Positions 35,560 through 46,308 of a DNA stretch of 64,000 bases are shown here, piece after piece (position 1 is the first letter of the stretch; every line of letters starts with the position of its first letter). The stretch lies in contig OX387610.1 in NCBI GenBank assembly GCA_947568835.1, forward strand, positions 6,101,501 to 6,165,500. Direction: 5' to 3'. Below the pieces are notes generated by a model. That model did not search any database, was not told the DNA's origin, and saw only the letters and a list, made by a program, of their open reading frames with translations. This stretch comes from Protonemura montana (taxonomy: Eukaryota > Arthropoda > Insecta > Plecoptera > Nemouridae). A program made the position numbers and the translations under genes.

Positions 35560-35775
35560 AAAGCGGGAAACTCGCTGATTCGATTCCTAGCCTATTTTGG
35601 ATCGTTTTTAAAATCGGCGAAACCGATTAGCTCTGGCTTACGGAATGAATGAGGCTTGTTTAAACTTTACGTTTCGGTTATTACTAAGTTATGTCACATT
35701 GCGTTCTAATATTTTTGTGGCTAATCTTACGAATATCCAATGGCAAATCATATATTTAGGTACGACTTTTTGATT
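35560..35775 (+). repeat. dispersed repeat, copy A (partner at 39.9 kb)
   Basis: AAAGCGGGAAACTCGCTGAT, CCTATTTTGGATCGTTTTTA, CCGATTAGCTCTGGCTTACG and the CATTGCGTTCTAAT block occur in the same order at 39,920-40,190. Non-coding; class unknown. Confidence 0.55.
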
Positions 35776-35779
35776 GTGG

Positions 35780-36965
35780 TTGAGCCTTTATTCTTTATTC
35801 ACGTAATGTATACCTTACTAATGCACTCCACCACTGCCGTAGGTAGCCGATGACCGTGCTTGATTATAATTAGGTGCAATTGTGCATCAAAGTCTGCAAA
35901 GTTTTCTTGCTTTTATGATATTTAAGTTGCAGTACCTCAGACGAAAGGTAAGGTGTTTACTTTCTGATAAAAATACACATGAAATGCTGCAAACTTGTAT
36001 GCAGCCCATAGAATTAAAGATACGCCTATGCGCTAAAAGATGGCTAGACATCTTAGACATCCGCTTGTTTTTGATCATCGCTTTAGAGTTGAGAAAGGGA
36101 GATAATCTAACAATTCCTGAAAGGCGAATAGCGACTATATGGATGGCTTTTCAGCCGTAAATTATGTATAAAATATCAAATTCACAAAATCATCTAAAAT
36201 TGATAAAAGGTTGACAAAGGTTTTGCGAACGCAAAAAGAAAGGCAATGCCTACTTTTATTTGTCCAAGCTTGGCAGTGAAGGCACGGCCTAAGAGCTCGT
36301 TTTTTATTTTAGTTTTTACTGTCATTGCAGCTGTCAATGAAATTTTTTTCAACGCATCTATATTTTTGTAAGAAAATAAGAAAACGATGAGGTAACTTAC
36401 AGGTTGACTGTGGCAAGTGTAATTATATTTTAAACATAAACTAGTTCGTGTTACCTTGTAAGGGTTTGCTAATTTGAGCGCTTTTTAATATAGCCCTTTT
36501 GAATTGATAAAAACAACAATATTCGCATTTATTTGTTAAATTTATAAGAACCCAATATGCTTATATTAATAAGTCTTATTTTTAAGCATCGTGGATCTCT
36601 ATGGCTCAATGTCACTTTTACATACATTCTACATACATTTCTTGAAAATAATTTTCAAAATTATCCCTATATGCTACAAAATAGTGACGCGTTAGGCATC
36701 CTAACGACTACATCGATGATCACATCGACTCGATCAGACGCCTGTAAAAATACCACCTCTCATTAACTCTTTGATTCCTTCAGGAATATTGAGTCTTTCG
36801 TGATTAGAATCGTGCCCTCCTCGCGTTTCTTGGCTGGCAGAAATAAGTAAAAGAAGCTAATTGGAACATGTTTTCTTCCACACGGCTATCTTTTGTCGCC
36901 AATCACAATGGATATGACGCTAAGCCTAAGGATACACTGCCGCAGTCGCCAACGGACAATGCAGT
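35780..36965. other. no gene seen
   Basis: Frames of 92, 69 and 82 codons occur, none with a recognised domain or splice support. 36,320-36,345 has ACTGTCATTGCAGCTGTCAA, a CAGCTG E-box context. Confidence 0.3.
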
Positions 36966-36970
36966 AAACT

Positions 36971-37595
36971 TACTGATCTCATATAACCTGGATAGCGGTT
37001 GCCTTACAGGGACTTCGAAGCCAAGGACGCCATCTTTAGAGTCCCTCATTATGACTTATCTCATAGTGCCCGTGCTATTTTTAAGTTTTCTTCGGTATAT
37101 TTTGTGGTTTTCGTAGTTTTCACCCACTTGATTAGTCAAAATTCGCTGAAAACGGGCTCTATATACTGTAAACGAGCATTGAAAATTGAAATTATAGGAA
37201 CACCCCGGATTTAGGGACACCTACCTGTTGCCAACAATGGATTGCCTGACTTCAATTTTGATCAGCTGACTGGATCCTATGCTCTATCCAGGTTATTTGA
37301 GATTAGCTGGCTGGATTCTATGCTCTATCCAGGTTATTTGAGATCAGCTGTCTGGATCCTATGCTCTATCCAGGATATTTGAGATCAGCTGTCTGGATCC
37401 TATGCTCTATCCAGGTTATTTGAGATCAGCTGGCTGGATCCTATGCTTTATCCAGGTTATTTGAGATCAGCTGGCTGGATCCTATGCTCTATCCAGGTTA
37501 TTTGAGATCAGCTGGCTGGATCCTATGCTCTATCCAGGTTATTTGAGATCAGCTGGCTGGATCCTATGCTCTATCCAGGTTATTTGAGATCAGTG
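36971..37595 (+). mobile_element. CACTA-like element with 41-bp minisatellite, both ends present
   Basis: The left end TACTGATCTCATATAACC leads to TGGATAGCGGTTGCC and AGGACGCCATCTTTAGAGTC, about 287 bp of unique part, then about eight 41-bp units from 37,258. It ends in GGTTATTTGAGATCAGTG. This is the best full-length reference copy (625 bp). The termini are inverted over about 25 bp. No transposase frame; flanks give no clean target duplication. Confidence 0.8.
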
Positions 37596-37599
37596 GGTA

Positions 37600-38850
37600 A
37601 TACACATTCTGATCCTGAGCTGCTTGAAAGCTGGTTTGCATTTATATCTTTTGGGGACAGTTTTACAATGTCAAAATAAAATCTTAAGGTAGGAATAGAA
37701 ATTGACGAATCTGATTGTCTATGACCTTGCAGATGGGTGTTTGATTGGTAGTTGTCGGTTTTACCAGACACTGTAAAACTGACCGTTGTCTTCGAAGACC
37801 TCATATTGAATTGAGGGGTTTCTTTCTTTTTTTGTATGGAACAGAATTTAAGGAATTCTCGGAAGAAGTCAAATGATGTTGGTATTTTTAGACTTTGTGC
37901 CCACAAACCTCTCAGTCTCACTTTCAAATATATGATCGCTACAATAATTCTTTGAAATAAATCTGATCTATTCATGTCAGTAAACAAATTCACACAGGAA
38001 CTTGCTTTCACAACAAAAAAAGTTTACTTTGAAAAGCTTGCCTAATTCGTTTAGTAGATTTTACTGAAAGCTCCTGATGCCCGAGTGTACCATCATTGAG
38101 CTGGACTTTGTTTAAACTCGGTTTCAAGGTAAAATTAATTTTTATTAATTTTATATTTTGAAAGGGTTAAAAGTAAATTACGTATATACTTAAAAAAAAA
38201 ACATAGAAATTAACATTAAAATATGGTATAGATTCAAAATAGCATTCTTCTGTCACTCAAACAAAATTGATTTTTCAGCTAATCACCGTTTCAAATTTGA
38301 ACCAAGATCAGTGGAGGCTTAAATTTAGAACTACTCTTAATATATTTTTTCAAATAAGCTCTGTTAAGTGAGTTGTCTAAATTTACTTGCTTGGAGTTTG
38401 CAAAATGTGATTGATTTAGGGAAATTTTAAATCTTGAGCCTAAACCGAGTTTAAAACAAGTTTAGCCTGATGTTGGTGAAATCGGGCATGAACACAGTAA
38501 TAAGCAAACAGTAAATACAATTTTGAATGCCACCCTAGTACCGTGGAGCTAAGTCAGGTTCTGTCTCTCAATGGCAGTGATCCCGTATGGTCCATACGAT
38601 CCAAATGCTCGTGACTCTTCATAGCAGCATCACATGTTTTATTAACGTTGCCTGGGAGGCTGGCACGACCCCAGTGATAATCACTGTGTTTTGCCTAATC
38701 CATTAGAAGCTTAATCAAACCACTTTGTAACTCCACCAGAGTGAATGAACGCGACCGGGACTCGAACTGGTTGTATAGTTCATCTGGGATAAGAATACTG
38801 TTATCAAAACTCTTTTTATTCGGAGAATCAACAATTCAATTTTAGGATGA
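37600..38850. other. unique-looking stretch with one 143-codon ORF on the minus strand
   Basis: The minus-strand frame 38,011-37,580 encodes 143 residues with Ser-rich and basic parts. Its C-terminal end reaches into the right terminus of the CACTA-like element at 37,595. I recognise no domain, and there is no upstream promoter or splice evidence. The rest is AT-rich without features. Confidence 0.25.
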
Positions 38851-38856
38851 AATCTT

Positions 38857-39118
38857 ATTTAAATTGCAAACGCTTGCAATGCGCGGGGTATTTTATTATT
38901 ATCAACACTATAACCGTCTCAAAAATTGGTGCCACAAATTGTCTCAAAAATTGGAGAAATGTCATTCTCATCAAATACACTAAAATCGTCTCAAAAAGCC
39001 AGTGGCCAAGTAGCTCAATGGTTTAGAGCAACACCCGCGATAGGTGGAGATCGGGGTTCGTGTACCCGTTTGGGCATCGATTTTTGAGACGGTTATAGTG
39101 TTGATAATAATAAAAACA
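38857..39118 (+). mobile_element. tRNA-derived SINE with inverted duplicate tail
   Basis: The plus-strand copy has upstream block (ATTCTCATCAAATACACTAA), head (AAGTAGCTCAATGGTTTAGA, GATCGGGGTTCG) and tail (ATTTTTGAGACGGTTATAGT). Immediately left, 38,889-38,932 is a near-identical inverted copy of the same tail, followed outward by the GCAAACGCTTGCAATGCGCG module. Both arms share the variant GTTATAGTGTTGATAATAAT, unlike other copies, so one arm was copied from the other. Confidence 0.7.
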
Positions 39119-39119
39119 A

Positions 39120-39640
39120 TTCAATTGGCCAGTTGTTGTAAACGCCATGATATGATTTACTTGATGGTTTTAAGAGGATTTTTTAAGTTTCACTACCAAT
39201 TAATTAGGGAAGATAATTTTTTAACAATTTTCTTTCATCCGTTTTCTTTTCTTAATATAATATTAAAGGCATAAGCTGCGGCATCAGACTATCAAGATTC
39301 ACTTTCAAATCTTTTGTCTACTTCTTCATATTACGTTCTCGAAACCAACTTCTTCCAAACCGCTTTATCGCTTCCAACTTTCTTCCTCTTATTTTTGTCA
39401 TTTTCCTGTATTTCTGCTTGTCGTTTCTCCAGCCATCTTTTTCAAATTCTTTCTTTTGCCCTTCTCCCGTATTTTAATTTGAAAATCTGTGTTCGCCCTT
39501 TTTCACGTATATTTTTCAAACGATTTTGGTATTTTTTTCCAATTCTAAATCATAATCTCTCTACATTTGCACTTTTCCTCAAAAAAGTACTTTCTATTTT
39601 ATTCATCTTCATATATCCCATAGCAATAAACTAGCAGACA
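39120..39640. other. strongly pyrimidine-skewed stretch
   Basis: 39,300-39,610 is C/T-rich on the plus strand (repeated TTCTTCC, TTTTTC). It gives a 106-codon plus frame of low complexity and Lys/Arg-rich minus-strand frames broken by stops. No convincing gene. Confidence 0.35.
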
Positions 39641-39914
39641 ATTATTACATGAGCGAGTACAGCGAGCGAGGTGCAGAAGTCAATTTGAATACCCAAAAAA
39701 AATTCGATCCTGTATGTGATTTTTTTCACGTTGTCTACATTGTCTTGGCTTTCTGACCGAACGGCTGGACCGATTATGATGATAATTTACAGTTAATCTT
39801 TAAAATCTCTATTTAAAAGGCCCGTTTTCAAACAGCATAGTCGTAAACATAACGTCAATTAAATTTAAAAAATGCGTTAATAAAAAATACGGTAATCCAG
39901 TCAAATACGTTGGC

Positions 39915-40195
39915 GATTTCAAAAAGGCGGGAAACTCTTTGCTCTGTTTCCTATTCTATTTTGGATAGTTTTTTAAATAGGCGAATCCGATTAGCTCTGA
40001 CCCACGGCAAGAATGAAGCCATAAACAAAAAGTTTGTGCTGCCCAACTTTACGTTAAACATCGTGTCTCCCTTATGTTCCATTGCGTTTTTATGTTGTTT
40101 CTAGCTAGTCTTTTGGGAATCCAAGTGGCAAAGTTTATATTACTATGTTAATTTTATGATCACGGCCATGTTGACTGTAGTTGCCCCTTTAGTTC
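39915..40195 (+). repeat. dispersed repeat, copy B (partner at 35.6 kb)
   Basis: AAGGCGGGAAACTCTTTGCT, CTATTTTGGATAGTTTTTTA, CCGATTAGCTCTGACCCACG and CCATTGCGTTTTTATG are colinear with 35,560-35,775. Upstream, GAGCGAGTACAGCGAGCGAG (39,649) and ACCGAACGGCTGGACCGATT (39,757) may belong to the same element. Confidence 0.55.
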
Positions 40196-40199
40196 TGCT

Positions 40200-41085
40200 A
40201 CGAAATTTTAAACAATTTGCTCAATCGTTTTCTGTTTTTTAATCCATATGGAATCCACGGAATCCTGTGATATTAATTTTCAAGTGATACCTATCTATAT
40301 AAATGTATATATGTTTGTAAATAATATTGTATTACTATTATAAAAACGGTTAAATATGTTTTTCCTTATGAATATTGAGCAGAACTGTTAAATAAACTAG
40401 TGGTAAATAAACGAATTCCCTTCTGATACTCTATAGTCGAAAATATCTATTCCAAGAAAGATGCACAGCAATTCGAAACATTTTCCAGCTAACTTCGAAA
40501 TGGTTCAATGAGAAGTGGTAAACGCCATTTACCAAATGAAAAACACCTCTGAAATTAAATGAAGTGTATATTGTCTGGATGAAGAGAATAATAATGAACA
40601 AAGCAAGTCGTCCGTGCACAATACGGAGAGATTCTATAATAGATTTTTTTTTCGCAATCGAGAACTGGTCTATGGGATTAAGAAGAGTATTAAACGTTGT
40701 CTTAAAATTAAAAATAGCCAGGGTTGGCCCAACTAAACAATGTCAGGCTGCAGTCTTGAAGGGCAAGGACTTTCGGAGGATTGTAAATCATGCACTCCGC
40801 CCCGCGAGCCATAAGATTATTAATTTTGATTTTATTAATTGTTCGATCCATAACCAGGTTGGCAAGGTGGTGGCACGGCTTGGCCAGAAAACGCTCTCAA
40901 AAGACTGAAATTGTGTTGACCGCTAGAAGATGGATTGCATAATTATGGTAAACTCAATGCATGGAGTGCAGAGTTGAATGATGAACGGATCGAGGGGCGT
41001 GCTGACCTTTTTCGAAGAGAGCGATACACACAAATTACTTGTTTTTTTTTTTTAATATAAGAAGACTTTTTATTTGAATTGATAA
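40200..41085. other. no gene seen
   Basis: The 114-codon frame at 40,564-40,908 has no recognised domain, and a 62-codon frame overlaps its start on the other strand. A poly-T run lies near 41,041-41,053. Confidence 0.3.
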
Positions 41086-41089
41086 ATTT

Positions 41090-41550
41090 GAATCGCCCTG
41101 TGGCACTGGTCAGAGCGGAGTCGGTGAATGTGTGGGTGATTTTTAGGTTGATGCCGAACCGAATTTAGCCTAAAAGGGCTGAGGGGGAACTCGGTGCTGG
41201 CAAGTAGATTTCTAGCATTACTATAAGTGCGGTACAAAATTGAACAACAGGATTCCTTCACAAGTCTATGCTGTTGAGAGGTTGATAAGACAGGCGAATG
41301 AAGTTGTGTTGTGATAACTACAGTCCCGATAACCTCTATTTTACACAAAACTGGTCATGCTGTTGGTGGCCATCCAATACCTGACCCAGCGCAGTGTTGC
41401 TTAACTTCGGTGATCTCACAAGAACCAGTGTTTTAAACACGCCGAACAGTTAGGTGGTCACCCATCCCATACCTGACCAAGCGCAGTGTTGCTTAACTTC
41501 GATGATCTCACGCGAACCGGTGTTTCCAACACACCAAACCAATCGTCAAA
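41090..41550 (-). mobile_element. 5S-type SINE with dimeric head, near complete
   Basis: On the minus strand two 5S-like heads lie 92 bp apart (the same position at 41,516 and 41,424), each with GTTAAGCAACACTGCGC and a GGTGACC or GGCC C-box region. A body follows with GGTTATCGGGACTGTAGTT, CTCTCAACAGCATAGAC and AGGAATCCTGTTGTTC. The GGGACGTTAAG core is replaced by a deletion near 41,215. The 3' part runs to TGACCAGTGCCACAGGGC. Confidence 0.85.
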
Positions 41551-41559
41551 ACTTACAGA

Positions 41560-43500
41560 AGATTGTAAAACAACCCCAGAGTAATAATTTCCAAGACTGT
41601 TTTATTTGTCAAAGTCCTTACGCACTATCCTGCCTCCAAAAGTTCTTCTGATGCTGGGATGCATGTCGCAAGTATAACATAAAACCAGAGTAAAATTGCG
41701 TAACGCACACGCACTACAATTGTCAACAATGGATGGTAACTAGGGCAATGATGAGTCGTCTTTCTGCTTTTTTCCAGTGCGTTTAAGGTCCGCACTTTGT
41801 GAGCAAGTCTGATACGCACTTGCCTTTATTGTTTCGTCATTAGCGTTATGCAGCAAATGCGTAATCATTTCAATGATAATTGTGTCAAGGCCACGTTTTT
41901 CTGTGTCGTTTATGTTTCCGCTTTTTTAAATAAAATTTTCAGAAGAAAATTGACTGCAAGATTCAAATTAGCACACAGATATTCTATCCAGGGTTAAAAA
42001 TGGCTCCACTTAATCTTTCAGAACGCCCCACATGTTTCACGGCCCCTCGTCGATAAGTTAAAATAAATCGGAACTCGTCCTAGAGATGGCGATGCTAGCA
42101 ACTCAGTTTGTCTCACTTGCATTTCTGATCATCGCTGTGCAGTTCTCTCTGTCATCACTCTGTCGAAGGGATTTCTTACATTTCACACTAATTTTTCGAG
42201 TATTCGATGCCCCTCAAAGATGAAACATATGTGTTGGTGATTCAGTACTTCTTAGGATCCATTTGGATCTGATTTACACATTTTCTTATTTTGAGAAAAT
42301 ATAATGATTGGCCATTACGTAATTCTCTGTAGAATTAAGAAAAAAGATTCTAGGATATCGCATTTCTGTCTTAATTAATTTTCCCTTTATTAATAGCATA
42401 CAAAATTGTCTTTGAAGGTAAACGAACTTATTTTTGCCAGCTAGATTTTTGGATGTAGTGGGTACGGTGAAACATTTCCCAGATTAATTGCTAAGCGAAG
42501 TGGCGTCTTCTAGTTTTATCTTTAGCCTGGCTAAAGAAAATGAGTAGCTGGAAAATGCAATTGATCAGCAGCCTTTTTATGTGAGTGCCAAGCAATTTTA
42601 ACAATAACATACAATTCCTTCCTGGCCAGAACCTCGTCTTCATGCACAAGATCCATGCAAGACGATAGCCCAAAAGTGAAATCGCAGCCTCGACGGACCC
42701 CACAAAAAATGAGCCGTGTCGGTTCAGTTAAACAGGCCCATCATTTAGTTGGTAATCACACGGTATCAATATCGGATCGGAACCGTGCCCCGACCGGCAA
42801 AGTAATGCAAAAATTTGTCGAAATAAATTGAAATATTATCTGGTCCTGTGCATTTATTAATTAAAATGTATAAATAACTACAGGTATCCATAACCTGCTG
42901 TCGCTCCATGGGTCCAATTTAAGCTGGAGTCATTAAAATCGCCGGACGATTATGAAATACGTGATCGGATTTTTAATTGGCTGTCGTAAATTTGTTAACG
43001 AAGGTCTAATGACGTTAAACGGAGGTTAAATCTATAGTTAATAGAGTGAGCTGAATGAACAGAGCAGTTTGGTAAAATATGGTTGGACAAATTTTTGAGA
43101 ATCATGAAACCCGAAATAATATTGCAAATTCTGTCGGAAAAATAATTTAAAGTACCTAAATATACTTCATATAACAGCGGGGTAAAGTATCGTCATATCT
43201 TTTCTATCGGAAAAATATTTTCTGATGGGAATCATTGAATGATTTGATACCAAAAAATGTTTAATAAAATGTGTTTGGTTTTTTATTACACCTACGGTTG
43301 CACTTTTAAAAGTTACTAATTCTCAGCGTTGACTTCTTTGTATCCGATGCTCTACCGAGCCATAACCATGGTAAGCATCTTGTTGCAAGTACTTTTTAGC
43401 CCAATTGGTGAAAATCATGAAATTTGAACTTCTGAAACACGAAAACTTTACCCGCGTGCTGTAGTGTTTTTATTTGTGTTAAAAGTGTGTTTTATTAGAC
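41560..43500. other. unique-looking intergenic stretch; possible conserved noncoding blocks
   Basis: No repeat family is recognised. 42,491-42,703 has minus-strand frames in two phases but no domain. 42,760-43,040 has balanced composition with ATTTATTAATTAAAATG, AAGCTGGAGTCATTAAAATC and GTGATCGGATTTTTAATTGG, dense in homeodomain-type cores. It could be regulatory for the downstream gene; this is inference only. Confidence 0.3.
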
Positions 43501-43504
43501 ACGT

Positions 43505-43865
43505 TAACATAAGAAAGCAGAATTGAGAAGCTCTGTCAGGCGATCTCAGAATTTCCATGTCTACCAAACGTTGAATCTACCATTGAACCTCCTATGCTAG
43601 GCCATGATATACCCGTGGTAACATAAGATAGCAGAATTGAGAAGCTCTGTCAGGCGATCTCAGCATCTCCATGGCTACCAAACGTTGAATCTACCATTGA
43701 ACCTCCTATGCTAGGCCATGATATACCCGTGGTAACATAAGATAGCAGAATTGAGACGCTCTGCCAGGCGATCTCAGCATCTCCATAGGTACCAAACGTT
43801 TGACTATCATATGTTTGATAGCGTTCTTTGTTTTCAAAATTGGCAACGAAAATGACGATCTGAGA
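43505..43865 (+). repeat. 114-bp tandem repeat (three units)
   Basis: Units start TAACATAAGAAAGCAG at 43,505 and TAACATAAGATAGCAG at 43,619 and 43,733, period 114. The third is partial and runs into TTTGTTTTCAAAATTGGCAA. A single diverged unit with the same downstream sequence lies at 51,341-51,490 inside an astacin-gene intron. Confidence 0.8.
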
Positions 43866-43911
43866 AAAATGTTCAAATATATTCCATTCATTGAGATAAG
43901 ATGCAAAATAC

Positions 43912-44256
43912 ATATGACCGGTCCTGTTCGGAAGAGAGGCTAGAGGGATGAAAGTTAGTACAAGCACTTCATTTGCCTTGCTTATCAACCTCTCCACAGC
44001 ATGGATTTGTGGAGGAATCCTGCTGTTCGAGTTGTACCGTCCTTCGGAAGGGACGTTAAGCTGGTGGTCCCCTTGGTGCTCTTCGACAGGAGTAGGTTAA
44101 GTGCCGGCACCGGGTAACCCCAGCTCCTTTCTAGGCTATGTTAGGTTTATCATCATCCTCATCACCATCCACTGATTCACTGACGCCATTAGACCAGTGC
44201 CACTTGGTCAGCTGTCAAAACAGTGCGTCGTTATAAAACACAAGTCAATCAATAAG
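43912..44256 (+). mobile_element. 5S-type SINE body and tail, head lost
   Basis: Excellent body: GACCGGTCCTGTTCGGAAGA, GGGATGAAAGTTAGTACAAG, TTGCTTATCAACCTCTCCAC, CCGTCCTTCGGAAGGGACGT, GGTGCTCTTCGACAGGAGTA, GTGCCGGCACCGGG, CACTGACGCCATTAGACCAG, CAGTGCGTCGTTATAAAACA. It ends in GTCAATCAATAAG. It lacks any 5S head. Confidence 0.85.
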
Positions 44257-44259
44257 ATA

Positions 44260-45315
44260 CAAAATCTAGGCTATCTAGAGCCATATATGCCAGAAAAGCA
44301 AGTGGAGACAAATTCATACAGAGTGTTGGGATATGGTAAATCTTCTCTCCTGAACTGTAACTATAAACCAAACTCTTCCTCAAGATGATATGGCGTATAG
44401 GTACTATCTTAAAGTATTTTTATATCGGGGCAGCCTTTAAAACTGACGCAAGTCTGAAATCAGATTGTGTGTTTTTCCAATCCACCAACTATACTGCATA
44501 TGAAATTTTATATGCCCCTCCCTAGCACACATGACTTCCATTTCTAAGTCGATTGAAGCCAAGTGAGATAGAATTTCAAATCGACAGAACAGAGATCAAT
44601 TGCTTTCAGCACAGCTTCGACGTCGTTCGCTCTCGTGGAATGAAATTGTTTATCGACGTTTGAAAATCTTGTACATGCCCGTTGATAAAAATGTCAACTT
44701 TATAGCTGATTTTAAATTGACTGCAATTACATATCGACAGATCGTTCGCTGATCATGTTTATTTAGCGAAGATGATTTATCGATCGCGGCACATTTCGAC
44801 GAGGTATTAAATTGATGTTGGACATATTTTATCTGGTAAGATCTTCTACAAGTGCAATTCATTACCGAGGTACTGGTTAGGTCGCGAGTTATATTGTGAT
44901 GGAATAGAGAAAAAAATATGGAATTTGCGATCGTAAAAATGATAATTGGAAACTGCCCCAATGATCAAAATAGAAGATTGATCGTCTACTATGGAAATAT
45001 GTTTAGATCAAATTGCTCCTGGGTGGAAAAAAAACGCAGACATCTTTGCATATATAGTATGCATGTATAGTATATATAGGTACTTGTTATATGAATTGGC
45101 AAAATCGTGGGGGAAATAGCAGGAGGTCCATTACATATTTAATACCAGTTAATTAGCACTAATTTCTTAACAACACGTCACTCAATCATGTACGTGTTCA
45201 TTATTCATTTGGAAAAGGTGGTCGTCAATTCTGCGACCCCCCAGATAGTCTACTGCAGAAATGAGCTGCGATGGTAGCGTTGTGGCATAACATTTTGGCA
45301 TAGAGTTTTTAGATA
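44260..45315. other. unique-looking intergenic stretch
   Basis: 44,580-44,985 has balanced composition with AGATCAATTGCTTTC, TTTATCGATCGCGG and TATTTTATCTGGTAAGATC (GATA/homeodomain-type sites). A 103-codon minus frame at 44,650-44,961 has no recognised domain. Confidence 0.3.
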
Positions 45316-45319
45316 AAGT

Positions 45320-45650
45320 CAGAGGTCCAGTGTTAATGGTAACCATTCGGCTGAGCAAACGAGCCGGCAACAGGTGATAACGGTAGGTGCCTCCAGATGG
45401 CGCTTGTGGCCGTCCTTTTTAACAAACCTCTGCAATAAAATGATTACGATTCAAAATTGAGCGCAAACCAGTCTCAAGTGCGATTTATCAGCGATAAATA
45501 ATCAAATAAGATTTCTTAGCATTCGAAACAGCAGTTCTTCCATCTAGTAGCACCTTAGGTAGCACCCTCCAATTATTACTCTTTAGTAGTAGCCATTTTT
45601 CGGGAAGACAGTTTAACATAAGCGTTATTCTAGTACGGTTATAGCAAACA
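45320..45650 (+). repeat. GAGCCGG-family repeat, near-complete copy
   Basis: AGAGGTCCAGTGTTAATGG, AACGAGCCGGCAACAGGTGA, ACGGTAGGTGCCTCCAGATG, then a middle deletion, then ATTTCTTAGCATTCGAAACA and TTTTTCGGGAAGACAGTTTA. It lies about 650 bp upstream of the astacin promoter. Confidence 0.65.
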
Positions 45651-46308
45651 AGGTAAAGTTTTATTGAGAACTACCTTCAGTGTTTGTTTCCCTCTACCAA
45701 ATTGCGTCCTAAAGAATCAGAGTTATTTTATTGGGTTTCTTGACGTGGTTTAATTATTCTTTCTAAATTGGGTATAAAATCACTGAAGAAGCTACCAAGC
45801 TGCATTATTTGTATGTATAGCTTTTGCACTTTAGTCGCAACATTTGAAAATTAAATAAGCTGTAGAAATGAGTGTATGGAACCCTGAACATATGCCATTA
45901 CATTGTGTCGCGGTAAAGTGAACGCTGACCCCCTTGGGTTACTAGGGCTCATTTATTGATGGCAAGCCTAAACTGTTTTGTTTTTTCAGCTAACTATATG
46001 ACTAGGCGAACAGAGTTAATTCGAAGAATACTGATAAAAATGACTTTTGGGTCCTACGTGCAAGATGGTAATAGCATAAACTTGCCCAACACCTTGACAA
46101 AAAAAAGCATGGAGACTATTTACCAAACCACAAAATGACCCAGTTTCTATTATAACCCAGACCTATCCCTATGCGCATTTTCATTGTTTATAACGTGAAC
46201 AAAATGTTAGGTAAAAAGAGATTAACTCTGCGTTGTCTTAACCTAAATTTCCTGGGTCGCATGGTGTCAACGGTTGGGACACAATCGAGCAAGCCTCTTT
46301 TCGAACCA

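Noticed and set aside
36971..37595. Helitron with internal minisatellite
   Set aside because: Helitrons lack terminal inverted repeats and end in CTRR after a hairpin. Here the ends are inverted CACTG/CAGTG.
1..46300. autonomous retrotransposon, endogenous virus or transposase gene
   Set aside because: I looked for reverse transcriptase, integrase and transposase motifs in the long frames and saw none. All mobile elements recognised are short and non-coding.
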